A stretch of DNA of 64,000 nucleotides from an uncultured Pelagibacteraceae bacterium (GCA_902557775.1 CACEBD010000001.1:248001-312000), one strand, 5' to 3'; positions 42,658 to 52,796 are shown, counted from the stretch's first letter. Numbers and translations are program-made. The notes: generated by a model not told the origin, from the letters alone.

Positions 42658-42793
42658 AGTATATAATTACAATATTTAGTAATTTATAAAAACTTAGGGC
42701 ATAATATTGGGGTTTAAAACATTAAAACGCATCAAAGCTGTGAGTAGATTTAGTTTTGCACAGTTTTTTTAATAACAGGTTATAAGACTATCA

Positions 42794-43606
42794 ATGGTTG
42801 AAATTTCAAAAAAATATAAAATTGGAAAAAGAAGATTTGGATTAGTTAATTGGTACGGAACATGGACTTTATATAAAAAAGAAGTTCTAAGATTCTTAAT
42901 TGTGTGGATACAAACTATCTTTTCTCCACTAGTTTCATCTCTACTCTTTTTACTTGTTTTATCTTTAGCTATTGGAGCAGATAGAGGCGATGTGCTTGGT
43001 GTGCCTTTTATAACTTTTTTAGCGCCAGGGTTGATTTCTATGCAGGTAATTCAGCAATCCTTTTCTCATTCTTCATCATCTCTTATGATTAAAAAAATTG
43101 ATGGAACTATAGTTGATTTATTATTTGCTCCTCTGTCAGCTGGAGAGGTTACAATCTCAGTTTCTCTTGCGGCTGTAACAAGAAGCGTAGTAATTGGAAT
43201 AGTTTCGATTATTGTATTTCATTTAATTATTGATATTGAAATTAAAAATTATTTAACACTTATAGCGTTCACCTTACTTTCTTCTTTTGTTTTAGGAAAC
43301 ATCGGTATCATTGCTGGGCTATGGGCTGAAAAGTTTGATCACATGGCGACTGTTACTAATTTTGTAATAGTACCATTATCTTTTTTATCAGGTACTTTTT
43401 ATTCAATTGAGAGACTCCCTGAATTTTTGCAAACAGTGAGTAAAGTTAATCCGTTTTTTTATATGATTGATGGTTTTAGATATAGTTTTATTGGCACTTC
43501 AGACGGTTCAATCTCTGTTGGTTTGGTATATTTAACTAGCTTAAGCTTTGTAAGCTGGCTTGTTTGTTATTTATTGTATAAAAAAGGTTATAAAATAAAA
43601 TCATGA
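42794..43606 (+). CDS. ABC-2 type transporter permease
   Basis: A 270-residue permease with six membrane helices and the ABC-2 signature near the C-terminal half (PLSFLSGTFYSIERLP followed by NPFFYMIDGFRY). It resembles YadH-type exporters. No ATPase gene is adjacent on either side, so its partner must be elsewhere. The substrate is unknown. It overlaps argD by 4 bp. Confidence 0.85.
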   Translation: MVEISKKYKIGKRRFGLVNWYGTWTLYKKEVLRFLIVWIQTIFSPLVSSLLFLLVLSLAIGADRGDVLGVPFITFLAPGLISMQVIQQSFSHSSSSLMIKKIDGTIVDLLFAPLSAGEVTISVSLAAVTRSVVIGIVSIIVFHLIIDIEIKNYLTLIAFTLLSSFVLGNIGIIAGLWAEKFDHMATVTNFVIVPLSFLSGTFYSIERLPEFLQTVSKVNPFFYMIDGFRYSFIGTSDGSISVGLVYLTSLSFVSWLVCYLLYKKGYKIKS

Positions 43607-44766
43607 GTAAAATTTTAAATACTTATAACAGAAAGAAAATTTCTTTTTCCAAAGGAAAAGGAAGTTTTTTATATGCAACCAATGGAAAGAAATATTTAGA
43701 TTTCGTTCAAGGAATTGCCGTTAATTGCCTTGGTCATGCTAATGATTATTTAATAAGATCTATTAACAAACAATCTAAAAAATTGTGGCATGTTTCAAAT
43801 GTTTTTACCATCCCTGAGCAAGAGAGACTGGCAAAAAGACTGGCTCAAAAAACATTTGCTGATTACGTAACTTTTCAAAATTCTGGCGCTGAAGCAACGG
43901 AGGCAGCTATTAAATTTGCTAGAAGGTATTTTTATTCAAAAGGTCAACCAAGAAAAAATAGAGTTCTTTGCATCAATAATAGTTTTCACGGTAGAACTAT
44001 TGCAGCTATTTTTGCAAGTAATAGTAAAAAAGCTATCGAAGGTTTTAAACCTAAAGTAGACGGTTTTGATCATTTCAACTTCGGTGATCACAAAGGTTTA
44101 GAAAAAGCGATAACCAGCAGAACTGCCGCTATTATGGTTGAGACAATTATGGGAGAAGGGGGCATTAAAGTTATTCCAGATTTTTGCCTCAAAGGCTTAA
44201 GAAAACTATGTAATAAGAAAAAAATTTTATTAATTCTTGATGAAGTTCAATGCGGTATTGGAAGAAGTGGCAAGTTTTTTGCTTTTGAATATGCAAAAAT
44301 AAAACCTGATATTGTCCCAATAGCAAAAGGTATCGGTGGTGGCTTTCCAATAGGTGCAGTTCTAGTTAATAAAAAAGTAGCATCAGGCATGAAGCCTGGA
44401 ACTCATGGTTCCACATTTGGGGGTAATCCTTTAGCAATGAGTGCTGGAAATGCGGTGATGGATATAATGTTTAAAAAAGGTTTTTTAAAGAATGTTAGTA
44501 AAAATGGAAAATATTTTATAAATCAACTTGATAAAATTAAAAATAAGTATCCCAAAGTTATTAAAGAAGTCAGAGGTAAAGGACTGCTCATTGGACTTTG
44601 TCTTCATGTAAATCAAGCTAAATTTATTCAAAAACTTTTAGATAATAATTTGTTGACAGTAAGAGCTGCTGAAAATGTTGTCAGACTTTTGCCTCCTTTG
44701 AATGTAACAAAGAACGAGATAAACTTAGGTTTAAAAATAATAGAGAAAGTTTGCAAAAAATTTTAA
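43603..44766 (+). CDS. argD: Acetylornithine aminotransferase
   Basis: A 387-residue class III PLP aminotransferase. It shows FQNSGAEATEAAIK, FHGRT, LDEVQCGIGRSGKFFAFE, and the PLP lysine in PIAKGIGGGFPIGA. In arginine synthesis it makes N-acetylornithine, and in many bacteria also N-succinyl-diaminopimelate semialdehyde derivatives. It abuts argF. Confidence 0.93.
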   Translation: MSKILNTYNRKKISFSKGKGSFLYATNGKKYLDFVQGIAVNCLGHANDYLIRSINKQSKKLWHVSNVFTIPEQERLAKRLAQKTFADYVTFQNSGAEATEAAIKFARRYFYSKGQPRKNRVLCINNSFHGRTIAAIFASNSKKAIEGFKPKVDGFDHFNFGDHKGLEKAITSRTAAIMVETIMGEGGIKVIPDFCLKGLRKLCNKKKILLILDEVQCGIGRSGKFFAFEYAKIKPDIVPIAKGIGGGFPIGAVLVNKKVASGMKPGTHGSTFGGNPLAMSAGNAVMDIMFKKGFLKNVSKNGKYFINQLDKIKNKYPKVIKEVRGKGLLIGLCLHVNQAKFIQKLLDNNLLTVRAAENVVRLLPPLNVTKNEINLGLKIIEKVCKKF

Positions 44767-45693
44767 ATGAAAAACTTTATAAATATCTCTGACTGTTCTT
44801 CAGTAGAGCTTAGAGCGATTATTGAAGAAGCAAAAAAGAGAAAACAAAATAGATCTGGATTAAATAAATCTGCGCCTGATGAAGATAAGCCCTTTGAAGG
44901 CAAGTCGATGGCTATGATTTTTGAGAAACCCTCAACAAGAACAAGAATGTCATTTGATATTGCAATTAAACAATTAGGTGGATCATCAATTATTTTAAAT
45001 CCAGATGGAATACATTACGGTAAGGGAGATGAGACTTTAAAAGATACGGCAAAAGTTTTATCTGAGTATGTCGATATCGTTATGTTAAGAACTTCATCTC
45101 ATAAAAACTTAGAGGAGTTCGGAAAGTATTTAGATGTCCCTATTATTAATGGCCTTTCAGATCTGAGCCATCCATGTCAAATTATGTCTGATATTCTTAC
45201 TTATGAGGAAAGCAATGGTTCTATTGAGGGTAAAACTGTTTCTTGGATTGGAGATGGTAATAATAATATGTCAAATTCCTTGATAGAAGCTGCTGGAAAA
45301 TTTAATTTTAAACTTAATATTGGTTGTCCAAAAAAATATTCTCCAAATAAGAGTATATTGAAGCTAGCGAAAAAGGAGAAAGTAAAATTAACAATTACCT
45401 CTAAACCTCTAGAAGCAGCCACAGGTGCTGATTGTGTAATGACAGACAAATGGATATCGATGAATGATAAAGTAAATAAAATTTCTAAAAAGAAAACTTT
45501 GAAACCTTACCAAGTTAACAAGAAATTAATGAGCAAAGCTAATTCAGATGCTGTTTTTATGCACTGCCTTCCAGTAGGAAGAGGAGAAGAGGTTACAAAT
45601 GAAGTAATAGATGGAAACCAATCAGTGGTTTGGAGACAAGCACTAAATAGAGTGCATGCTCAAAAAAGTATTATTAAGTGGTGCTTGGACTAA
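44767..45693 (+). CDS. argF: Ornithine carbamoyltransferase
   Basis: A 308-residue transcarbamylase. The carbamoyl-phosphate motif KPSTRTRMSF, the HPCQI segment and the ornithine motif MHCLPVGRGEEV are all present. It converts ornithine to citrulline. It begins at the base after argD ends, and overlaps the convergent cytochrome gene by 4 bp. Confidence 0.95.
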   Translation: MKNFINISDCSSVELRAIIEEAKKRKQNRSGLNKSAPDEDKPFEGKSMAMIFEKPSTRTRMSFDIAIKQLGGSSIILNPDGIHYGKGDETLKDTAKVLSEYVDIVMLRTSSHKNLEEFGKYLDVPIINGLSDLSHPCQIMSDILTYEESNGSIEGKTVSWIGDGNNNMSNSLIEAAGKFNFKLNIGCPKKYSPNKSILKLAKKEKVKLTITSKPLEAATGADCVMTDKWISMNDKVNKISKKKTLKPYQVNKKLMSKANSDAVFMHCLPVGRGEEVTNEVIDGNQSVVWRQALNRVHAQKSIIKWCLD

Positions 45694-46235
45694 GGTAAAG
45701 GTTTTGGATTATTACCTTTTGAATTCATATATAAAATAACTGACGCTCTATCTTTTTCTTTTCTAAGTCCGGCAAAAGCCATTTTAGTTCCTTTAATATA
45801 TGCTTGCGGTTTAATTAAGTAACTATTCATTTCTTCAAAAGACCATTCTTTCGCGTAAGCAACCATTGCTTTAGAATATTTATAATCACTAACTGAACCG
45901 GCTGTTCTTCCAATCACATTCCATAAATTTGGACCTATCATGTTTTTTCCACCAGCTGCAATCATGTGACAAGCGCTACATTTTTTAAATACTTTTTCTC
46001 CGTGCGCTAAGTCTCCCATAGCCAATAAAGCTTTTATATCTACTATTTCTGGAAGCTTTTCAGCAGACTCAGTCGTGCCACTAGTTGAGGCAACCTCTAA
46101 TCCTTCAACTTTATAGGCCGTTTGCTCAGGTTTCTCTACGTGAAATAATATATCTGTGAATTTTCCAATACCAATAACAATTAGGGCTGTGAGAAGGACT
46201 GCGGCTATTATTTTATTTAATTCAAAACTATCCAT
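45690..46235 (-). CDS. Membrane-anchored cytochrome c (CycM-like)
   Basis: A 181-residue cytochrome with an uncleaved N-terminal membrane helix (about 8-27), a linker, and a class I haem domain: CSACH near residue 86, PNLWNVIGR and the axial Met in KGTKMAFAGL. Such proteins carry electrons from the bc1 complex to the terminal oxidase in alphaproteobacteria. Confidence 0.9.
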   Translation of the reverse strand: MDSFELNKIIAAVLLTALIVIGIGKFTDILFHVEKPEQTAYKVEGLEVASTSGTTESAEKLPEIVDIKALLAMGDLAHGEKVFKKCSACHMIAAGGKNMIGPNLWNVIGRTAGSVSDYKYSKAMVAYAKEWSFEEMNSYLIKPQAYIKGTKMAFAGLRKEKDRASVILYMNSKGNNPKPLP

Positions 46236-46307
46236 AATTTTGCTAAAAACTAATCAGACGTATAACACGAGTTTAAAAAAAAAAACTTAAAATTACCAAA
46301 TTTTTTT

Positions 46308-46322
46308 GCGTCTCTAGGACGC
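46308..46322 (+). other. Small hairpin in the kdsB leader
   Basis: GCGTC pairs with GACGC around TCTAG, preceded by seven T residues and ending 6 nt before the kdsB ATG. It may influence ribosome access; no Shine-Dalgarno sequence is seen. Confidence 0.3.
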
Positions 46323-46328
46323 ATAACT

Positions 46329-47066
46329 ATGAATAAAACTGCAATAATAATACCCTCAAGATTGGACGCTATACGATTGCCCAATAAACCTCTTAAAATT
46401 ATAAACAATAAAGAGATGATTCTACATGTTTATGAGGCAGCCATGAAGTCGAATGCTGGGGAAGTTTATGTAGCGACACCTGATAAAAAAATAATTGATA
46501 CCGTAAAAAAAATTGGAGGCAATGCAATTTTAACAGCAGAAAATCATCAAACTGGAACCGATAGGGTGTTTGAGGTTTTTAAAAAAAATTTAAATGCTAA
46601 TCCAAACATAATTGTCAATTTACAAGGCGACATGCCAAATATCTCACCAGAGACTATTAATAATTTAGTCGATTATATGAATAAAGGTCACTGCGAAATA
46701 GGAACTTTAGCAAGTAAATTAAGTTCAAATGAAGAACTAGAAGACGAAAATGTTGTTAAGGTCTTAGTAAAAGAAAAGTTAAAAACGGGCATGTACGTCA
46801 AAGCCGTAGATTTTGTAAGACTCAAAAATATACAAGAACTTCAAGCCTACCATCATATTGGTATTTATGCCTTTACTAATAAAGCTTTATTGCGTTATGT
46901 AGGTCTTAAAAGATCAAAACTTGAACTCGAAAGAAAATTAGAACAATTAAGAGCGATGGAAAATGGGATGTCTATACACGTTGGTTATGTTAATTCATCA
47001 CCATTGAGTGTAGACACTGAGCAAGATTTAGAGGAAATAAAAAGAATAATGGAAACAAATGAGTAA
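46329..47066 (+). CDS. kdsB: CMP-KDO synthetase KdsB
   Basis: A 245-residue cytidylyltransferase that activates KDO for lipid A core synthesis. IIIPSRLDAIRLPNKPL is the nucleotide loop, TGTDRVFE and NLQGDMPNI (canonical NVQGDEP) carry the catalytic region, and YHHIGIYAF follows. With kdsD and lptBC in this window it shows a KDO-containing LPS. It overlaps pheA by 8 bp. Confidence 0.93.
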   Translation: MNKTAIIIPSRLDAIRLPNKPLKIINNKEMILHVYEAAMKSNAGEVYVATPDKKIIDTVKKIGGNAILTAENHQTGTDRVFEVFKKNLNANPNIIVNLQGDMPNISPETINNLVDYMNKGHCEIGTLASKLSSNEELEDENVVKVLVKEKLKTGMYVKAVDFVRLKNIQELQAYHHIGIYAFTNKALLRYVGLKRSKLELERKLEQLRAMENGMSIHVGYVNSSPLSVDTEQDLEEIKRIMETNE

Positions 47067-47901
47067 AAATAAAATTGCTATACAGGGCGAGCTTGGAGCT
47101 TACTCACACATTGCTGTAGAAAATCTTTATAAGAACTCCGAAATTAAAACTTGCACTACTTTTGAAGAAACTTTTAAGCAAGCTTATAATGATGCTAGTT
47201 ACAAAATCGTGATACCAATTGAAAACTCTCTAGCCGGAAGGGTTGCCGACATTCACTATCTACTTCCAAAATATAAATTACAAATTCATGGAGAACATTT
47301 TCAAGCAGTTGAACACAACTTATTATGTAAACCAGATGCAACTATAAGTGATATAAAATTTGTTAGAAGTCATGCACAGGCGATTGGGCAATGTCAAAAT
47401 TTAATAACTAAAAAAAAATTTAAACCAATAATCTCTGCAGATACTGCTGGATCTGCCAAAGATTTAGCAGAAGGGAAAGATAAAACGATAGCCGCAATAG
47501 CATCCAGACTTTCTGCCGAAATATATAATTTAAAAATTTTAGAGAAAAATATTGAGGATGAAAAAGGAAACGTTACTCGTTTTTTAATAATGGGTAAAAA
47601 TATTGAACAACCCGAATTCAAGAAAGAAAAAAAATTTATTACAAGTTGTATATTTAGAGTAAAAAGTGAACCTTCAGCGCTTTACAAATGTCTTGGTGGT
47701 TTTGCGACTAACCAAGTTAATTTAACTAAATTAGAAAGTTTTTCTGTTAAGAATACTTTTGATCAAGCAAACTTTTATCTTGATCTTGAAGGTCATTTGG
47801 AACAACCTGGAGTAAAAAAGGCTCTTGAAGAACTAGGTTTTCATACTGAAACTTTAGATATTTTGGGAGTTTACGAGGCTTCTCCATTTAGGAATAAATA
47901 A
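47059..47901 (+). CDS. pheA: Prephenate dehydratase
   Basis: A 280-residue enzyme making phenylpyruvate. The catalytic domain (about 5-180) has GELGAYSHIA, VIPIENSLAGRV and the TRF motif in GNVTRFLIM; the ACT domain (about 197-275) has the Phe-binding-like LTKLESF. There is no chorismate mutase domain. It overlaps kdsB and is followed by the SRP RNA gene. Confidence 0.93.
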   Translation: MSKNKIAIQGELGAYSHIAVENLYKNSEIKTCTTFEETFKQAYNDASYKIVIPIENSLAGRVADIHYLLPKYKLQIHGEHFQAVEHNLLCKPDATISDIKFVRSHAQAIGQCQNLITKKKFKPIISADTAGSAKDLAEGKDKTIAAIASRLSAEIYNLKILEKNIEDEKGNVTRFLIMGKNIEQPEFKKEKKFITSCIFRVKSEPSALYKCLGGFATNQVNLTKLESFSVKNTFDQANFYLDLEGHLEQPGVKKALEELGFHTETLDILGVYEASPFRNK

Positions 47902-47927
47902 ATAGTCCACAAAATTAGATTCTACTC

Positions 47928-47957
47928 TTGTAGAATTCAAATCGATCTTGATATACT
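47928..47957 (+). promoter_or_regulatory. Promoter of the SRP RNA gene
   Basis: TTGTAG (47928-47933), 18-nt spacer, TATACT (47952-47957), with the predicted RNA start 6-7 nt downstream at 47964. Confidence 0.6.
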
Positions 47958-47963
47958 CATATT

Positions 47964-48053
47964 GAGGTTGGCATCAGGTGGATGTTTCATAAACCCGGTC
48001 AGGTCTGAAAAGAAGCAGCCGTAGTGAAAATTATTCAGGTTGTTGCCTGCCTC
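47964..48053 (+). ncRNA. ffs: Signal recognition particle 4.5S RNA
   Basis: About 90 nt with the conserved SRP domain IV loop: CCGGTCAGGTC on the 5' side, GAAG, and AGCAGCCG on the 3' side. Distal arms GAGGTTGGCA and TTGCCTGCCTC pair imperfectly. It is the short bacterial form with no Alu domain. Position just before dnaX is common in alphaproteobacteria. Ends are estimated from base pairing. Confidence 0.93.
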
Positions 48054-48061
48054 TTTAAAAA

Positions 48062-49729
48062 ATGAAAAACAAAATTTTAGCTTTAAAATACAGACCTCAA
48101 GAGTTTAAAGATCTAATAGGACAAGAGGTAATGGCTCAAACAATTACTAATGCGATCAAGCTTGGTAAAACTCCAAACGCGTACCTTTTAACTGGAATTA
48201 GAGGAGTAGGAAAAACAACGACAGCAAGATTAATTGCTAAAGCTTTGAATTGCACCAAAAATTTTTCTTCAGGTGAAAAATGTAAAGAAAGTGAAAACTG
48301 TCATTGTAAAGAAATTGTAGGGTCTAATCATATGGATGTTTTAGAAATGGATGCGGCATCAAAAACTGGTATTGACGACGTTAGGGAATTAATTGAAAAT
48401 TCAAAGTACAGCCCTACTAGTGCAAAATATAAAATTTTTATAATAGATGAGGTTCATATGCTTTCAAAACAGGCATTTAATGGACTTTTAAAAACATTAG
48501 AAGAACCACCTCCAAGTCTAAAATTTATATTAGCAACAACAGAAGTTAGAAAAATACCTGTAACAATTTTATCTAGATGTCAAAGATTTGATCTAAAAAG
48601 AGTAAGCATTGATAAACTATGTGTTCATCTTAAAAATATAGCTACTAAGGAGAAAGGAAAAATTACAGATGATGCGATTAAATTAATCGCAAGAACCTCT
48701 GAAGGTTCAGTCAGAGACTCGATTTCTTTACTTGATCGTGCATTAATTTCTCAATCATTAGATGAGGGCAAGTCAATAGAAGATCACGACGTTAGAAAAA
48801 TGCTAGGCCTTGCAGACAAAAGCAAAATTATTTCTTTAATTAAAGATGCCTTAAGTGGAAATGAAAATGGAGCTCTTTCAACCCTAAAAGAACTTATAGA
48901 AAATGGTATAGATGCAAAAAATTTTTTAAATGATATTTTAGAAGTTTTGTATCTTTTTAGTAGAAAAATTAATTTAGGTTCAATTGAAAAAGATTTATCA
49001 ATTTCTGAGGCAGAAGCACAAATGGTAGAGCAATACTCAAAAAACATTGATATGCAAGATCTAGCTTTATTTTGGCAATTAACTATTAAAACAATAGATG
49101 ATCTTAGAATAATAGGAGATGAAAATTTAACACTTGAAATGTATGTTATGCAATTAGCTCATTTAAAGAATTTAGATAACACAAATGAGATTATAAATGA
49201 AAATAATATTCAAAGTGAAAAAAAGGAAAATTTATCTGGAAAAAAGTTAGATGAAAAAAATTTGGAAACAAATTTACCTAATCAAGCGAAAAATCAATTG
49301 AAAAATATAAACCAAGTTAAAACTAGTCCTGTTAAAAGCTTATCTGGAGATGACAATATATCAAAATTTGAAATTACAAATTTTCAAAATTTAATTTCTA
49401 AGGCAAATCAAGAGAAAGAAATAGAACTTAAATATGATTTAGAGCGAAATGTAAAATTAGTGAGCTTTAATAGAGGAAAAATTGATATCAGTTTTAATGA
49501 AAAACTAAATAAAAATTTCATTAAAAATTTGACTGAAAAATTATTACAATGGACTGGTGAAAGATGGATTATCTCTTTAAGTAAAAATACTGATGCGAAA
49601 AGTATTTATGAAAAGAACTTAGAAAATAAAAAAGATCAAATTGAAGAATTTAAAAAAAGCGAAGTTTCTGAAAGAATTCAAACAATATTTCCAGATGCAA
49701 AACTTATAAATATAATTGATGAGGATTAA
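48062..49729 (+). CDS. dnaX: DNA polymerase III gamma/tau subunit
   Basis: A 555-residue clamp-loader ATPase. Walker A GIRGVGKTTTAR near residue 44, four zinc-binding cysteines between about 65 and 82, the IIDEVHMLSKQAFN Walker B, the sensor TTEVRKIPVTILSRC, and a C-terminal tau-like domain after a Lys/Asn-rich linker (about 370-440). It is followed without a gap by ebfC and recR, the common order. Confidence 0.94.
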   Translation: MKNKILALKYRPQEFKDLIGQEVMAQTITNAIKLGKTPNAYLLTGIRGVGKTTTARLIAKALNCTKNFSSGEKCKESENCHCKEIVGSNHMDVLEMDAASKTGIDDVRELIENSKYSPTSAKYKIFIIDEVHMLSKQAFNGLLKTLEEPPPSLKFILATTEVRKIPVTILSRCQRFDLKRVSIDKLCVHLKNIATKEKGKITDDAIKLIARTSEGSVRDSISLLDRALISQSLDEGKSIEDHDVRKMLGLADKSKIISLIKDALSGNENGALSTLKELIENGIDAKNFLNDILEVLYLFSRKINLGSIEKDLSISEAEAQMVEQYSKNIDMQDLALFWQLTIKTIDDLRIIGDENLTLEMYVMQLAHLKNLDNTNEIINENNIQSEKKENLSGKKLDEKNLETNLPNQAKNQLKNINQVKTSPVKSLSGDDNISKFEITNFQNLISKANQEKEIELKYDLERNVKLVSFNRGKIDISFNEKLNKNFIKNLTEKLLQWTGERWIISLSKNTDAKSIYEKNLENKKDQIEEFKKSEVSERIQTIFPDAKLINIIDED

Positions 49730-50050
49730 ATGACTAATTTTTCAGACATGCTTTCCAAGGCAAAAGCTATGCAAGAAAAAATGAAAGAAGCTCAAGATCA
49801 AATCAAAAAAATTCAAGTTGAAGGGGTTTCAGGAGGCAATTTGGTAAAAGTCACTTTAGCCGGAGACTATGAACTAAAATCAATAGAGATTACAGAGGCT
49901 GCAAAAAAAGAGAGTCAAGAAATAATTAATGATTTGATTATTGCTGCATATAATAACGCAAAAGAAAATCTAAAAAAAAAATCAGCAGAGGAATTATCAA
50001 AAGTTACCGGGGGATTGAATCTGCCCTTAGATTTTAAATTACCTTTTTAA
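49730..50050 (+). CDS. ebfC: YbaB/EbfC nucleoid-associated protein
   Basis: A 106-residue DNA-binding protein; the helix MLSKAKAMQEKMKEAQ and the GGNLVKVTLAG strand are typical. It sits between dnaX and recR as in most bacteria. Its stop overlaps the recR start by one base (TAATGG). Confidence 0.93.
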   Translation: MTNFSDMLSKAKAMQEKMKEAQDQIKKIQVEGVSGGNLVKVTLAGDYELKSIEITEAAKKESQEIINDLIIAAYNNAKENLKKKSAEELSKVTGGLNLPLDFKLPF

Positions 50051-50655
50051 TGGATAACGATATACCTGAAATTAAAGAATTAATTAAACAATTTTCTAAG
50101 CTACCAGGTCTGGGGCCTAAATCAGCAAAAAGAATAATTTTAAAATTAATAAACAATAAAGATAATATGGTTAAACCTTTGGCTAAATCATTAGCTCAAG
50201 TTTACAAGAAAGTTGTTCGGTGTGTGGATTGTGGAAATTTGAAAATTATTGATAGAATTTGTATTTGTTCTTCAGACAACTCATATGATAAAATTTGTGT
50301 GGTAGAGAATCTTGCAGATATGTGGGTAATTGACTCAGCTAACATTTATAAAGGTCATTATCATATATTAGGAGGCACACTAAATTCTAATGAGAGCTAT
50401 GAACATAAAAACTTACTAATTGAATCCTTAGTAAAGAGAATTAAAAAGAATAATCTTAAAGAGGTTATAATTGCAACTAGTGCTACAGTTGAAGGACAAA
50501 CAACTGCTCACTATATCGAGGATACAATCAAAAATGGTAAAATAAAGATTACGAAGTTAGCTCAAGGTCTTCCGGTTGGAGGTGAAATAGAACAACTTGA
50601 TGACGGAACTTTATTCTCGGCTTTTAAAAATAGAGTGCCAGTAACTGACAATTAG
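50050..50655 (+). CDS. recR: Recombination mediator RecR
   Basis: A 201-residue repair protein of the RecFOR pathway. LPGLGPKSAKRI is the helix-hairpin-helix, the four-cysteine zinc finger spans about 58-73 (CVDCGN and CICSS), and the Toprim domain has VVENLADMW and LGG. It converges on glcB with a 4-bp overlap. Confidence 0.95.
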   Translation: MDNDIPEIKELIKQFSKLPGLGPKSAKRIILKLINNKDNMVKPLAKSLAQVYKKVVRCVDCGNLKIIDRICICSSDNSYDKICVVENLADMWVIDSANIYKGHYHILGGTLNSNESYEHKNLLIESLVKRIKKNNLKEVIIATSATVEGQTTAHYIEDTIKNGKIKITKLAQGLPVGGEIEQLDDGTLFSAFKNRVPVTDN

Positions 50656-52796
50656 TTAGAGGCTTTTTTTTCCAATCTTTTCTGATGTAATAAAGGTTCT
50701 GTATAGCCAGAAGGTTGGACCCTACCTTTGAAAACAAGATCGCAAGCAGCTGAAAACGCTTTTGAATTATCAAAATCATCTGACATTTTTTTATAATTTT
50801 GATCATTTTGGTTTTGTTTATCAACAATTTTCGCCATTTTTTTCATAACATTCATCACTTGATTTTTTTTACAAATTCCATGATGAAGCCAATTAGCAAT
50901 GTGTTGAGATGATATTCTTAGAGTAGCTCTATCTTCCATTAAACCTACATTATTAATATCAGGAACTTTAGAACACCCAACTCCTTGATCAATCCATCTT
51001 ACTACATAACCCAAAATTCCTTGAGCATTATTTTCTAATTCACGATTTATATCTTCTATTGACCAATTAGGTCTATCTGCTTTAGGAATTTCTAAAATAT
51101 TTTCTACTTTAGCTTTTTCTCTTGTTTGAATCTTTCTTTGTTCATCAAATACATTTACTTTATGATAGTGCAAAGAATGTAAAGTTGCAGCAGTTGGTGA
51201 TGGGACCCAAGCGCAATTAGCTCCAGATTTTGGATGACTAATTTTTTGATCCATCATGTTTGCCATTTGATCTGGCATTGCCCACATTCCTTTTCCAATT
51301 TGAGCTTTTCCAGAGAAACCACAGCTTAAACCAACGTCAACGTTCCAATTTTCATAAGTATTGAGCCATGTTGATTTTTTCATGTCACCCTTAAAAATCA
51401 TTGGACCAGCTTCGAAAGATGTATGCATTTCATCACCTGTTCTATCTAAAAAACCAGTGTTAATAAATACAATTCTATTTTTAACTTGTCTGATACACTC
51501 TTTTAAATTTACGGTTGTTCGTCTTTCCTCATCCATAATTCCAACTTTTATAGAGTATTTTTTAATTCCTAAGGTTTTCTCAACATTTTCAAACAAAGTG
51601 TTTGTAAATGAGACTTCTTCAGGTCCATGCATTTTTGGTTTAACAATGTAGACTGAACCAGCTCTTGAATTTTTTTTGTTTTTAAAATCGTGCATAGCAC
51701 ATAAAGTTGATATAAATGCATCCATTATACCTTCTGGAATTTCTGATCCGTCATTTAATTTAATAGATGGATTTGTCATTAAATGACCGACATTTCTATT
51801 AAGTAACAAAGCTCTTCCATGTAGGCTAATTTTTTTACCATCTTTAGAAGTATATGTCCTATCAGCATTAAGCTTTCTTACAATCTTTTTTCCATTTTTT
51901 TCAAAAGTTGATCTTAAGTCTCCTTTCATAAGTCCTAACCAATTTCGATAACATTTTACTTTATCCTCGGCATCAACCGCTGCAACCGAGTCCTCATTAT
52001 CTACAATGGTTGATAAAGCTGACTCCACTATCACATCTGATATATTCGCTTTATCAATTTCCCCAACTGTTGTTTTTGAATCAATTAAAATATCTATGTG
52101 GAGATTATTATTTTTAATTAGTATAGAATCTGGATTGTCCTTATCGCCACTAAAACCTACAAACTGACTATTATTTTTTAGGAAATCTTTACTCGATCCA
52201 GAATACAAAACTAATTTATCTTCCTCAATTTGAATTTTTGATATTTCTTTCCAACTTGTTTTTAGCAGAGGAAATATTTCATTAAAAAAATCTTTTACAA
52301 AATTTACAACTTTTAATGCCTTTACTTTATCCCAGTTTTTTCCAACTTTGCCCGATATTACATCGGTACCATACAATGCATTATATAAACTTCCCCATCT
52401 TGCATTGGCAGCATTGAGAGCATATCTAGCGTTGTCAACAGGAACCACAAGCTGCGGTCCTGCTATAGACGAAATTTCTTCGTCCACCTCAGAAGTTTCA
52501 ATGTTAAAATTATTTTTCTCTTCAACTAGATAGCCAATAGACTTTAAGAAGTTCATATATTCTTTTTTATCAAAATCTTTTTCTTTTCTGGATTTGTGCC
52601 AGTCATCTATCTTTTTTTGTATGTTTTCTCTTTTTTGAATTAACTTTTTATTTATTGGTGTAAGCTCGTGGACTACTTTTGAAAATTTATTCCAAAAATC
52701 ATCAATTTTTACACCGGTATTCGGAATAGCTTCATTATTTATAAACTCAAACAGAGTTGAACTAATTTTAAGGCCGTTTTTATCTACTATTTTCAT
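50652..52796 (-). CDS. glcB: Malate synthase G
   Basis: A 714-residue enzyme joining glyoxylate and acetyl-CoA to malate. The family's RTYTSKDGK, HGRALLLNRNVGHLM, GIMDEERRTTVNL and FINTGFLDRTGDEMH motifs are present; the general acid Asp lies in the late GVGCSKVPDI-containing region. Transcription would begin in the 61-bp gap shared with accA. No glycine riboswitch fits in this gap. Confidence 0.95.
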   Translation of the reverse strand: MKIVDKNGLKISSTLFEFINNEAIPNTGVKIDDFWNKFSKVVHELTPINKKLIQKRENIQKKIDDWHKSRKEKDFDKKEYMNFLKSIGYLVEEKNNFNIETSEVDEEISSIAGPQLVVPVDNARYALNAANARWGSLYNALYGTDVISGKVGKNWDKVKALKVVNFVKDFFNEIFPLLKTSWKEISKIQIEEDKLVLYSGSSKDFLKNNSQFVGFSGDKDNPDSILIKNNNLHIDILIDSKTTVGEIDKANISDVIVESALSTIVDNEDSVAAVDAEDKVKCYRNWLGLMKGDLRSTFEKNGKKIVRKLNADRTYTSKDGKKISLHGRALLLNRNVGHLMTNPSIKLNDGSEIPEGIMDAFISTLCAMHDFKNKKNSRAGSVYIVKPKMHGPEEVSFTNTLFENVEKTLGIKKYSIKVGIMDEERRTTVNLKECIRQVKNRIVFINTGFLDRTGDEMHTSFEAGPMIFKGDMKKSTWLNTYENWNVDVGLSCGFSGKAQIGKGMWAMPDQMANMMDQKISHPKSGANCAWVPSPTAATLHSLHYHKVNVFDEQRKIQTREKAKVENILEIPKADRPNWSIEDINRELENNAQGILGYVVRWIDQGVGCSKVPDINNVGLMEDRATLRISSQHIANWLHHGICKKNQVMNVMKKMAKIVDKQNQNDQNYKKMSDDFDNSKAFSAACDLVFKGRVQPSGYTEPLLHQKRLEKKASN

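Noticed and set aside
42733-42772. CTGTG/CACAG hairpin followed by seven T residues before the ABC-2 permease
   Set aside because: Only 5 bp of stem and a 16-nt loop; too weak to call a terminator or small RNA.
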